Source: a virus. Taken from it: a DNA stretch of 31,843 nucleotides. A program made the translations under genes and the position numbers. The notes under the pieces are model-generated. The model was not told where the DNA came from. It ran no database searches and saw nothing but the letters and a program-made list of their open reading frames with translations. The first letter of the stretch is position 1. Each line of letters begins with the position of its first letter. Location of the stretch: IMG/VR virus record IMGVR_UViG_3300025383_001347, positions 1 to 31,843 of that record; one strand, 5' to 3'. Below, in pieces: positions 1 to 5,470 of the stretch.

Positions 1-4
1 TTTG

Positions 5-80
5 TAGAAGATATTGGATTCGAACCAATGATCTCTTGTGTGTAAAACAAGCGCTTTAAAACCAGCTAAGCGAATCTTCT
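5..80 (-). tRNA. tRNA-Val (anticodon TAC)
   Basis: Read on the minus strand this folds as a complete cloverleaf. The 7-bp acceptor stem is AGAAGAT/ATCTTCT, the D arm is GCTT...AAGC, and the anticodon stem CTTGT/ACAAG closes the loop TTTACAC, giving anticodon TAC. The T stem is ATTGG/CCAAT with loop TTCGAAT. Discriminator A73 is followed by CAA, so CCA is not fully encoded. It is the last tRNA of the minus-strand array visible in the window. Confidence 0.95.
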
Positions 81-123
81 ATGTTATATTTGTCGTTTTT
101 TATTTTTTTAATGTCATCTTTTT

Positions 124-747
124 TTAAAATATTGTTTTTTTATAGTCTTTTCCCAAAAAACGATTAAGATTATATGAAGAATTATGTGAAATATTATATT
201 GATAAACCCACTCATCAATATGATATTCGCTTTTCAAATGTTTTTGTACTTTAAACATATGTCCACCGTCATCACCAATCATTCTTTCTGTGTCAATTGG
301 AATTTTACTCATTATTTCCTTTTTTATTACCATTCTATAATTTGGATTCGAAACACATTTAATTTTCTCATCATCTTTTATCCATCCCGTCCTTTTATAT
401 TTTATACTAAAGTCCGTCTCCCATGTTTCGGTTTCACTTACATTAAGAATTTTATACGTTATACAATCAACATTTTTATTAATTCCGTTCATTATCAATT
501 CTATTCCATTTTCACAAATCCAATCATCATCATCCCAATAAACAATATATTTTCCTTTTGAATTTTGAGATAATATATTCCTTTTTTCACCAATGCTCAA
601 CTCTCTATTATCTGATAAAACCAAAATTTCAATTTGTTCCTTGTAAGGTTCACATTGTTTTTTTAATTCATTATAAATCCTATTAAACGATTCATTTCTT
701 TCTACAATCGTTGCAGTTAGTATTGATAATGAAATTTCATTTTTCAT
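124..747 (-). CDS. GT-A fold glycosyltransferase-like protein
   Basis: A 207-residue protein resembling family-2 (GT-A) glycosyltransferases. The N-terminus is a beta-strand (SLSILTATI), followed by a helix and a strand ending ILVLSDN, as in nucleotide-sugar binding folds. The segment SIGEKRNIL and the strand KYIVYWDDDDW (residues 67-76) match the region around the metal-binding DXD motif. A later GDDGGH (about residue 158) could hold the acceptor-site acid. By family it would move a sugar from a nucleotide donor to an unknown acceptor such as phage DNA, protein or a surface glycan; the target cannot be seen. It lies between tRNA-Val and tRNA-Met on the same strand. It is short for the family, so it may be a minimal catalytic domain. 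Fold assignment is fairly confident; substrate unknown. Confidence 0.7.
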   Translation of the reverse strand: MKNEISLSILTATIVERNESFNRIYNELKKQCEPYKEQIEILVLSDNRELSIGEKRNILSQNSKGKYIVYWDDDDWICENGIELIMNGINKNVDCITYKILNVSETETWETDFSIKYKRTGWIKDDEKIKCVSNPNYRMVIKKEIMSKIPIDTERMIGDDGGHMFKVQKHLKSEYHIDEWVYQYNISHNSSYNLNRFLGKDYKKTIF

Positions 748-759
748 AATTTTAAATAG

Positions 760-846
760 TTGCGGGTGCAGGATTCGAACCTGACGTGCTATATTACTAG
801 CGTCGGCTTATGAGACCGCTGAGTTTGACCTCTACTCTAACCCGCA
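760..846 (-). tRNA. tRNA with CAT anticodon (Met or Ile2) and a long variable arm
   Basis: On the minus strand the acceptor stem TGCGGGT/ACCCGCA pairs fully, the D stem is GAG/CTC, and the anticodon loop is CTCATAA (anticodon CAT). The T loop is TTCGAAT. Between anticodon stem and T stem lie about 18 nt instead of the usual 4-5, and they contain GCTA-GTAATA-TAGC, which can form its own hairpin. Such an arm is normal for Leu, Ser and Tyr but not for Met or Ile. There are mismatches at 27-43 (G-A) and 49-65 (T-C). Whether it is elongator Met or lysidine-modified Ile2 cannot be decided here. Confidence 0.85.
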
Positions 847-851
847 ATATG

Positions 852-923
852 GGTGTAATGTCGGTAACGATCCGACTTCCCGAGCTCCACAAACTCGTGC
901 TTCACCTTAAAGCTTAAAACACC
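852..923 (-). tRNA. tRNA-His (GTG)
   Basis: On the minus strand the anticodon stem CGAGT/GCTCG closes loop TTGTGGA, giving anticodon GTG. An extra G at position -1 faces C73, the hallmark of tRNA-His. The D stem GCTT/AAGC and T stem GTCGG/CCGAC are fully paired. The acceptor stem has two T-T oppositions (positions 5-68 and 6-67), and the T loop is ATCGTTA rather than TTCRANY, so the molecule is somewhat degenerate. It ends 3 nt after the HNH endonuclease gene. Confidence 0.85.
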
Positions 924-926
924 ATT

Positions 927-1643
927 TTACCAATTTTTAATTCTTTCCAAAAGTTCATCAATTGTTATTGTTGAATTTGTTTTTTTTAAATTATTATCCT
1001 TATGTATCATCAATTTACAATTTGCGGGATGTTTCATTATATCAGGCGATATTTTTAATTTAAATCCATCTTTTACTGAAAACATATGATCTCTACTAAC
1101 ACCATTCAAATTATTACCTCTATTTGAAGCTGAATACCACCCATATTTTTTTATTAAATCTAAATCAAATTTATTTGGATATTCATAAACATTAAAATCA
1201 AACTTAGATTCCACCCTATAATATTGATAGTATTCAATTTTACAAGATTCACAAATGTATTTGTATTTTTCTTTTACATCGTTTGAACAAATTTTACATT
1301 TTTTTATTGGTTTTTCTTTTTTTGGTTTATTGTTAAAAAAACCCATTAATGAATTTTTTATTTTTTGTTTTGTTTCGTCAGTTAATTTTCTATTTTTATT
1401 TGTGTGTTTTGCAGAACAGGAATTTGAACAAAATTTAGAATTAATATTTGAATAATTTTCAAATTCATTTCCACAATTAACACATTTTATTACATTTTTA
1501 TATTTTATTTTTAATCCGAGTCTATTCATTTTTAATGATAGGGCCTTTTTAGTTACGCCAAGTTCTTTAATAATTTCATCTGGTCTTTTGTTTTTATTTA
1601 TTAAACATTCTAATTTTTCTATTTTTATTTTATTCCATTTCAT
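927..1643 (-). CDS. HNH homing endonuclease with N-terminal DNA-binding helices
   Basis: A 238-residue free-standing homing endonuclease. Residues 1-50 look like a helix-turn-helix (LGVTKKALSLKMNRLGL). Two cysteine clusters follow, CVNCGNEF...FCSNSCSAKH and CKICSNDV...CESCK, typical of small zinc ribbons. Between them KLTDETKQKIKNSLMG matches the NUMOD3-type DNA-binding motif. The C-terminus carries the HNH-like core: SRDHMFSV (H as first ligand), then PANCKLMIHKDNN, the Asn/His pattern seen in phage HNH enzymes. It would cut an allele lacking the gene and spread by repair copying. It sits inside the tRNA array between tRNA-His and tRNA-Cys, a common position for such elements. A TATTTATA box ends 4 nt before its ATG. 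Confidence 0.85.
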   Translation of the reverse strand: MKWNKIKIEKLECLINKNKRPDEIIKELGVTKKALSLKMNRLGLKIKYKNVIKCVNCGNEFENYSNINSKFCSNSCSAKHTNKNRKLTDETKQKIKNSLMGFFNNKPKKEKPIKKCKICSNDVKEKYKYICESCKIEYYQYYRVESKFDFNVYEYPNKFDLDLIKKYGWYSASNRGNNLNGVSRDHMFSVKDGFKLKISPDIMKHPANCKLMIHKDNNLKKTNSTITIDELLERIKNW

Positions 1644-1647
1644 ATTA

Positions 1648-1655
1648 TATAAATA
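1648..1655 (-). promoter_or_regulatory. TATTTATA promoter-like box for the HNH gene
   Basis: On the minus strand TATTTATA is followed by TAAT and then the ATG of the HNH gene at 1643. The same octamer precedes many other transcription units in this window. Promoter function is inferred from recurrence and position only. Confidence 0.5.
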
Positions 1656-1690
1656 TCACAAAATGAGAAAAATACCGTTCTTGAACCTAA

Positions 1691-1779
1691 TGGAGACGAT
1701 GGTGAGATTCGAACTCACAATGAAATAAAAATTTTCTGGTTTTGCAGACCAGTGCTTTCAACCATTCGGCCACATCGTC
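1691..1779 (-). tRNA. tRNA-Cys (GCA) with a long variable region and encoded CCA
   Basis: On the minus strand the acceptor stem GACGATG/CATCGTC is perfect, followed by U73 (the Cys discriminator) and an encoded CCA. The anticodon stem CTGGT/ACCAG closes loop CTGCAAA, giving GCA. The T stem is GTGAG/CTCAC. The variable region is about 17 nt of A/T (AAAATTTTTATTTCATT), far longer than the 4-5 nt normal for tRNA-Cys. The D arm begins GGCCGAATGGTTGAAAGC, which is also like long-arm tRNAs. Confidence 0.92.
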
Positions 1780-1994
1780 TAATTTACAACAATATCTTCC
1801 AACACAATATCTTCACCTTGTGTATGTCTATACACTTTATCGAAGAACTCACCTAATAATTTGTAATCCTCATCAATCATACTACAAAAATCAAATGCTG
1901 GTATCACATTATGAATTTTCCCCTGAACAACTTTATCAAATTTTGCGTCAGGTTTATATTCAAAAATTATATTTCCTCTAAAAATGTATTTCAT
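1779..1994 (-). CDS. hypothetical protein, 71 aa
   Basis: I do not recognise this protein. It is mixed alpha/beta in character, moderately acidic, with no signal peptide, membrane segment or cysteine motif. The start MKYIF has an A-rich stretch upstream (AAAATAAAAGTT), which fits the SD-less style of this genome. Its stop codon TAG shares a base with the 5' end of tRNA-Cys, so gene and tRNA were probably cotranscribed and are separated by tRNA processing. The tight packing between tRNA-Arg and tRNA-Cys supports a real gene, but there is no functional evidence. Confidence 0.6.
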   Translation of the reverse strand: MKYIFRGNIIFEYKPDAKFDKVVQGKIHNVIPAFDFCSMIDEDYKLLGEFFDKVYRHTQGEDIVLEDIVVN

Positions 1995-2007
1995 AACTTT
2001 TATTTTG

Positions 2008-2079
2008 AGGTTTTATATAGATTCGAACTATAACTTCAGATTCCGTAGATCTGGGTGCTCACCATTACACCATAAAACC
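2008..2079 (-). tRNA. tRNA-Arg (ACG)
   Basis: On the minus strand the acceptor stem GGTTTTA/TAAAACC is fully paired, the D arm is GTG...CAC, and the anticodon stem CAGAT/ATCTG closes loop CTACGGA, giving anticodon ACG. The T stem is TATAG/CTATA with loop TTCGAAT. The discriminator reads T, unusual for Arg, and CCA is not encoded. A34 would need host deamination to inosine to read CGN codons. Confidence 0.9.
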
Positions 2080-2083
2080 TATT

Positions 2084-2278
2084 TTACTTCCATTGAGTCT
2101 TTCTGTTGTGTTTCCACGTTCTGAATTCTCTCCAATTATGGTTTGGTAAATTTCCGTGATGAAAATTCCAACCATAATCCCAATCACCTTCGTATTTGTC
2201 AGGTGCCGTGATAATATTATACTCTTTGTTATGAGTAGTTGATTTGGCAACTTTACCATTTTTTCTTTTTGCTTTCAT
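2084..2278 (-). CDS. hypothetical basic protein, 64 aa, Trp/His-rich C-terminus
   Basis: I do not recognise this protein. The N-terminus is strongly basic (MKAKRKNGKVAK). The C-terminal half is rich in Trp, His and Asn (DWDYGWNFHHGNLPNHNW). I prefer this frame over an overlapping alternative of equal length, because this one stops 4 nt before tRNA-Arg while the other runs into the tRNA. The ATG is preceded by two bases and then an 8-bp perfect inverted repeat, which could affect initiation. Confidence 0.6.
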   Translation of the reverse strand: MKAKRKNGKVAKSTTHNKEYNIITAPDKYEGDWDYGWNFHHGNLPNHNWREFRTWKHNRKTQWK

Positions 2279-2280
2279 GT

Positions 2281-2298
2281 CATTAGGTTTACCTAATG
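2281..2298 (-). promoter_or_regulatory. inverted repeat abutting a start codon
   Basis: CATTAGGT and ACCTAATG form a perfect 8-bp inverted repeat with a 2-nt centre. It ends two bases before the ATG of the 64-residue gene on the minus strand. It could be a protein-binding operator or an RNA hairpin masking the start. No T-run follows, so it is not a terminator. Confidence 0.4.
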
Positions 2299-2321
2299 CA
2301 TATCAAATTGTTTTTTCATAG

Positions 2322-2564
2322 TTACTTATATTTTCTTATAATTTCAAATACTCTTTTTATGTCAGTTAATTCCATTTTCTGATCTGGTTTGATTGGGTAA
2401 AATGCAATAGTGAATCCGTGGTTACCGCAAAAGTAATCTTCTTTCTTTATTCTATTACCATTTACCTTTTCAAGATATATCCAAGGAACATTTCCTGACA
2501 TTTCAATATCTATTCCAATCTTTTTCAATCTTGGTACCAATCGGTTTAACACATTATTTTCCAT
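2322..2564 (-). CDS. hypothetical protein, 80 aa
   Basis: An 80-residue soluble protein of unknown function. It has a basic N-terminal helix (LNRLVPRLKKIGI), a short beta region with NVPWIYLEKVNG, and the segment YFCGNHGFTIAFYP, followed by a C-terminal helix. The alternation suggests a small alpha/beta fold. There is no signal peptide or membrane segment. It lies between tRNA-Trp and the 64-aa gene on the same strand. Gene call is good from composition and packing; function unknown. Confidence 0.65.
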   Translation of the reverse strand: MENNVLNRLVPRLKKIGIDIEMSGNVPWIYLEKVNGNRIKKEDYFCGNHGFTIAFYPIKPDQKMELTDIKRVFEIIRKYK

Positions 2565-2595
2565 ATTGTGAATATTTTACTTTACATATTATTAG

Positions 2596-2667
2596 CACGG
2601 GTGGAGGGAATCGAACCCCCAGTCTGTAGTTTTGGAGACTATTATGTTACCGTTACACCACACCCAT
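2596..2667 (-). tRNA. tRNA-Trp (CCA)
   Basis: On the minus strand the acceptor stem ATGGGTG/CACCCGT has one T-G wobble. The anticodon loop CTCCAAA gives anticodon CCA, and G73 is the Trp discriminator. The T arm is GGGGG-TTCGATT-CCCTC. The anticodon stem has one mismatch at its base. Confidence 0.9.
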
Positions 2668-2674
2668 ATTTTTG

Positions 2675-2748
2675 TTCCCCCTGATGGATTCGAACCATCG
2701 ACATTCACCGTATCAGGATGACGCTCTAACCAACTGAGCTACCTAAGA
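2675..2748 (-). tRNA. tRNA-Ile-like (GAT) with a badly paired acceptor stem
   Basis: On the minus strand the D arm (GCTC...GAGC), anticodon stem TCATC/GGTGA with loop CTGATAC (GAT), and T arm GATGG-TTCGAAT-CCATC are all good. The acceptor strands do not match: 5' TCTTAGG faces 3' AGGGGGA, with only the outer pairs plus wobbles possible. The 3' strand expects TCCCCCT. It may be a degrading tRNA, a recombination joint, or an edited tRNA. Confidence 0.7.
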
Positions 2749-2753
2749 ATATG

Positions 2754-2823
2754 TGGACACGTAGGGAATCGAACCCTTTCACTCTGATTGCAAATCAGGT
2801 GGTCTGCCATTGACATCCGGCCC
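2754..2823 (-). tRNA. tRNA-Ala (TGC)
   Basis: On the minus strand the stem CCTGA/TCAGA closes loop TTTGCAA, giving anticodon TGC. The acceptor strands GGGCCGG and CGTGTCC have mismatches at 5-68 and 6-67 but keep G3-U70, the alanine identity pair, and A73. The D arm GTC...GAC is short and one extra base precedes the anticodon stem. It is the first tRNA of the array in the direction of transcription. Confidence 0.75.
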
Positions 2824-2890
2824 ATTTATATTTTTCCAAATCACATATTTTTTACCTCATTTGGCAAATTATAATGTTATTATATTTTAC

Positions 2891-2898
2891 CAAAACTA
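2891..2898 (-). promoter_or_regulatory. possible TAnnTTTG promoter for the tRNA array
   Basis: TAGTTTTG on the minus strand matches the Bacteroidetes -7 consensus TAnnTTTG. It lies about 70 nt upstream of tRNA-Ala and just downstream of a minus-strand terminator, where a new start is needed. I see no TTG at the proper -33 distance, so this is weak. Confidence 0.3.
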
Positions 2899-2907
2899 CT
2901 GTAAAAC

Positions 2908-2941
2908 AAAAAACCCCGAGATTTTTGAAGTCTCAGGGTTT
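2908..2941 (-). terminator. rho-independent terminator (minus strand)
   Basis: AAACCC-C-GAGA pairs with TCTC-A-GGGTTT (one C-A mismatch) around a 9-nt loop. On the minus strand the hairpin is followed by a T-run. It ends the small unit that starts near 3141. Confidence 0.8.
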
Positions 2942-2965
2942 CTTAATATCGTAATTTAACTTTAG

Positions 2966-3064
2966 TTAAATCGTATTCCAATCTCCGAGACTATTGTGCA
3001 TAGCGCGCTCATCCGCCCAAATTGAACAGATTGTAAACGACATTGTATGTTTTAATTGTTTCAT
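2966..3064 (-). CDS. small ORF, 32 aa, in its own transcription unit
   Basis: A 32-residue ORF beginning MKQLKHTMSF and ending GDWNTI, with a central CSIWADER segment. I do not recognise it. It lies alone between a host-type promoter (3148-3178) and a terminator (2908-2941), with an untranslated leader of about 75 nt. The reading frame remains open upstream to 3178, but a longer form would cover the promoter, so I take the ATG at 3064. Small promoter-proximal proteins of this kind in phages often act early against host functions; that is only inference. The unit might instead make a non-coding RNA. Confidence 0.45.
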   Translation of the reverse strand: MKQLKHTMSFTICSIWADERAMHNSLGDWNTI

Positions 3065-3106
3065 CGAAGTTATTTTTAGTTTTGTTTTCTTTGTTTGAAT
3101 GAAATG

Positions 3107-3118
3107 TGTACTAGTACA
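3107..3118. promoter_or_regulatory. 12-bp perfect palindrome, possible operator
   Basis: TGTACTAGTACA is a perfect palindrome. It lies about 25-35 bp downstream of the start expected from the TAnnTTTG promoter at 3148-3178. The position suits a repressor site, but no cognate regulator is visible in the window. Confidence 0.4.
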
Positions 3119-3147
3119 ATCCCAATACGTCCATCTCATTTGTTTTA

Positions 3148-3178
3148 CAAAGATACTAATAAGTATTTGAAAAAACAA
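3148..3178 (-). promoter_or_regulatory. Bacteroidetes-type promoter TTG-N20-TATCTTTG
   Basis: On the minus strand TTG (3176-3178) and TATCTTTG (3148-3155) are separated by 20 nt. This matches the primary-sigma promoter consensus TTG/TAnnTTTG of Bacteroidetes. A terminator lies about 210 nt downstream. The same spacing recurs before the ClpC-like gene. Confidence 0.65.
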
Positions 3179-3191
3179 GAAAATATCAAAA

Positions 3192-3199
3192 TATTTATA
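3192..3199 (+). promoter_or_regulatory. TATTTATA promoter-like box for the oxygenase gene
   Basis: The octamer ends 14 nt before the ATG at 3214, with a poly-A/poly-T leader between. It belongs to the recurrent TATTTATA set. Together with the opposing promoter at 3148-3178 it makes this a divergent control region. Confidence 0.5.
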
Positions 3200-3213
3200 A
3201 AAAAGTTTTTTTT

Positions 3214-3891
3214 ATGTCACAATATGATAGTTTATATGAGAAGGGATACTATTTCGGTAATTTATCTGAATCAGATGTTAATATGGAAGAATTTATCGAA
3301 ATATCCAATGCGGTTTATTCATTTGAAAAAGATAGATTGAAGTATTTTGATTATTTTAATGTTATTGATGATAAGATGCCACATAAAATTCCCTACTCAG
3401 AAAAACAAGATAGAATAAATTATTTGGAAAATAATCCTCAAGTTACCGCTTGTAATTCTTCACATAATTTACTTGTATCTAATGAAACAAAATATTGTAT
3501 TGATTATTTTCAAGATGTTGTTTCAAAATTTTTTCATAAAATTCATTCAGACTACACTGAAGAAAAATTTAAGAATGGTGATATTAAAACGAATAGTGGC
3601 ATCCAAATGTATGATAACGGATGTTACCAAAATGCACATACTGATGGACACGTAGGTGAATTTGTCATAATAATTTATTTTTCAGACCCATCAAATTATA
3701 ATAATACTGGTAGATTAGAAATATTAAAAGATTCACACTCAAATGAAGAAATAATTGATTTTGTTGATCCTGTTTTAGGTAAATTTTCAATATTTGAGGT
3801 TGTTAAAAATAACGTAAGACATCGTGTACAAAAAGTTGATGGTGATTTTATTAGATTTTCTTTTTTAGCACAAATAAGAAAAAATTTTTAA
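3214..3891 (+). CDS. 2OG-Fe(II) oxygenase (prolyl-hydroxylase-like)
   Basis: A 225-residue protein of the 2-oxoglutarate/Fe(II) oxygenase superfamily. The double-stranded beta-helix core spans about residues 125-222. The iron ligands fit HTD (H142, D144) and the distal H203 in VRHRVQKV, and R214 in DFIRFSF would bind 2-oxoglutarate. The N-terminal 110 residues are helical and acidic without a clear match. Related proteins are common in T4-like phages and have been proposed to hydroxylate proteins or nucleobases; the substrate here is unknown. The gene converges on the FG-GAP lipoprotein gene, with a 4-bp overlap at the stop codons. A TATTTATA box lies 14 nt upstream. Confidence 0.85.
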   Translation: MSQYDSLYEKGYYFGNLSESDVNMEEFIEISNAVYSFEKDRLKYFDYFNVIDDKMPHKIPYSEKQDRINYLENNPQVTACNSSHNLLVSNETKYCIDYFQDVVSKFFHKIHSDYTEEKFKNGDIKTNSGIQMYDNGCYQNAHTDGHVGEFVIIIYFSDPSNYNNTGRLEILKDSHSNEEIIDFVDPVLGKFSIFEVVKNNVRHRVQKVDGDFIRFSFLAQIRKNF

Positions 3892-5294
3892 TTTCCCTTA
3901 AAATACGTTGTTCTCAATTTATTTGTATAGTTATCATATTGATAGTAATTCTTCTCAACAAAACTATTTCCTGTTCTCAAAAAGATTGTTTTATTATATA
4001 GTAAATTATTTGGTGTATTATATTGTGTAACTCCTGCGTCAATATAACCTATATCTTTTTTTCCATCATTATTGAAATCATAATATACTAATTTACCTCT
4101 CCAACTTGTTTTAGTTAAATTTGGATCGTTAATTATCCAAGAATTATCAATATTAAATGAACCATTTGATTGTTGAATATAAACAACAATATTCCAAGTT
4201 GAATAATTAACCGTATTCAAAGCTATTAAGTCTTTTAAACCATCTCCGTTTAAATCATCTACTATATAATCAATTTGAACAACATTAGTTGCGGAATAAT
4301 AAGGTAAAGTGTCAACATTTTGGTCATTAAATCTTCCTTTACCTTGATTTAGTAATATTTTTTGTTGCACGTTATTTGTTTTGTCTTCACCGAAACAAAT
4401 CACTAAATCATTTTTTCCGTCATTGTTTACGTCCATAATGCGACCTCCATAAGCTGCCCCTGCAGCTGCTGTAACCACCTCACCAAAACCATTATCGGGA
4501 TGAAAGTTTTTTGTGTCAGAAGCAAAATCTGCAAATCCGTTATTTGTGAAATATGGATATGAGGGTATACCCCAAAATATGTATGTATGTGAATTACAAG
4601 TTACCAACAAATCTGGTATTCCATCTTCATTCAAATCACCAACATCACCACCTTCTATTGTGAAATGTAATAAATCAGGTTGGATTAAACCGTCTAATTT
4701 CGTCAAATCATATCCACCTTTACCGTCACTAATCACTAAAGTAATTGGTTCCAAAGGTGAATTTGAATCCCCTTCGTCGTGATGACCAAAAATAACTAAA
4801 TCAACATAATTGTCACCATTTAAATAAACAGGTACAACTTTAATTGGTCCACCAATAAAATTAGTTTTATCGTTAATTAAATTTTGCTCTTTAAATGTCT
4901 TAGAAGCGGTGTCCCAAATTAAAAAAGATAGGTTTGATTGAATACCATTGTAAGCTGAACCTGCATTGAACACATCAATATAACCATCATTATTGAAATC
5001 ACCTAAAGCTAATTGGGTGGTGAATGCTGATAAACAACTTAATCCATTATTCCCTTGAGTTATTCCTTTTTGGAATATATCAACCATAATATCAGGTAAA
5101 ACTTGTGTATTTTGCCAATAACTGCTACCTAACTGACGAGCATTTGGTGCTACTTTGTAACCATAAAAAACAGTATCTACAGCAGTAGCTACTATAGCGG
5201 TATTTGTTGTAGTGGTACCGATATGGGTAAAATCATCGGTTTTTCTACAAGAAAACAAGGTTAAAACTAACACTGAAAAGACTAATTTTTGCAT
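3888..5294 (-). CDS. FG-GAP/VCBS repeat lipoprotein
   Basis: A 468-residue exported protein. The N-terminus MQKLVFSVLVLTLFSC is a lipoprotein signal with lipobox LFSC, so it should be lipid-anchored at Cys16. The mature part has about six calcium-loop repeats of the FG-GAP/VCBS type: GDFNNDGYIDV, GDLNEDGIPDL, DVNNDGKNDL, DLNGDGLKDL, DFNNDGKKDI and one degenerate copy (VYLNGDNYVDL). Such repeats build a beta-propeller like the integrin alpha head and often mediate adhesion. A phage virion protein would not need a lipoprotein signal, so it probably works on the surface of the infected cell, perhaps in exclusion of other phages or in adhesion. An 18-bp palindrome lies 22 bp upstream of its start. 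Confidence 0.85.
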   Translation of the reverse strand: MQKLVFSVLVLTLFSCRKTDDFTHIGTTTTNTAIVATAVDTVFYGYKVAPNARQLGSSYWQNTQVLPDIMVDIFQKGITQGNNGLSCLSAFTTQLALGDFNNDGYIDVFNAGSAYNGIQSNLSFLIWDTASKTFKEQNLINDKTNFIGGPIKVVPVYLNGDNYVDLVIFGHHDEGDSNSPLEPITLVISDGKGGYDLTKLDGLIQPDLLHFTIEGGDVGDLNEDGIPDLLVTCNSHTYIFWGIPSYPYFTNNGFADFASDTKNFHPDNGFGEVVTAAAGAAYGGRIMDVNNDGKNDLVICFGEDKTNNVQQKILLNQGKGRFNDQNVDTLPYYSATNVVQIDYIVDDLNGDGLKDLIALNTVNYSTWNIVVYIQQSNGSFNIDNSWIINDPNLTKTSWRGKLVYYDFNNDGKKDIGYIDAGVTQYNTPNNLLYNKTIFLRTGNSFVEKNYYQYDNYTNKLRTTYFKGN

Positions 5295-5316
5295 ATTCTA
5301 GTTATTTGAAATGTAA

Positions 5317-5334
5317 AATTAGAATATTCTAATT
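5317..5334. promoter_or_regulatory. 18-bp perfect palindrome upstream of the FG-GAP gene
   Basis: AATTAGAATATTCTAATT is a perfect palindrome, 22 bp before the minus-strand start at 5294. A further half-site-like ATATTCTA lies at 5293-5300. It looks like an operator for a dimeric repressor. It sits in the divergent region shared with the plus-strand cassette. Confidence 0.5.
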
Positions 5335-5389
5335 AAACCACCAAAAAAAGTTTTTTAATTATTTAACGACCCGCAACCCCAACTGGTTA

Positions 5390-5397
5390 TATTTATA
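5390..5397 (+). promoter_or_regulatory. TATTTATA promoter-like box for the envelope cassette
   Basis: The octamer lies 73 nt before the ATG at 5471. The leader contains three short overlapping start-stop units (ATG ACA AAA TAA; ATG TAC ... TAA; ATG CCC ... TAA) and a CCTCAGAGG inverted repeat. It is the only good promoter candidate for the 5471-13819 block. Confidence 0.5.
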
Positions 5398-5398
5398 A

Positions 5399-5434
5399 AT
5401 GACAAAATAAATGTACCTCTTTTGGATATAATCT
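5399..5434 (+). repeat. left copy of a diverged direct repeat flanking the cassette
   Basis: ATGACAAAA followed by TAAATGTACCTCT recurs at 13850-13873, after which GATATAATCTAA matches GATACAATTAAA there. The two copies lie immediately outside the 5471-13819 gene block, in the same orientation. Confidence 0.6.
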
Positions 5435-5470
5435 AATTTATGCCCCTCAGAGGCCACTCAACTCAATTTT

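Noticed and set aside
2065-2259. Alternative 64-residue minus-strand frame overlapping the 2084-2278 gene
   Set aside because: It runs into tRNA-Arg, and its composition is less protein-like than the chosen frame.
2966-3178. 70-residue version of the small ORF starting at 3178
   Set aside because: It would include the TTG-N20-TATCTTTG promoter and the palindrome inside the coding region. Start at 3064 fits the predicted transcript.
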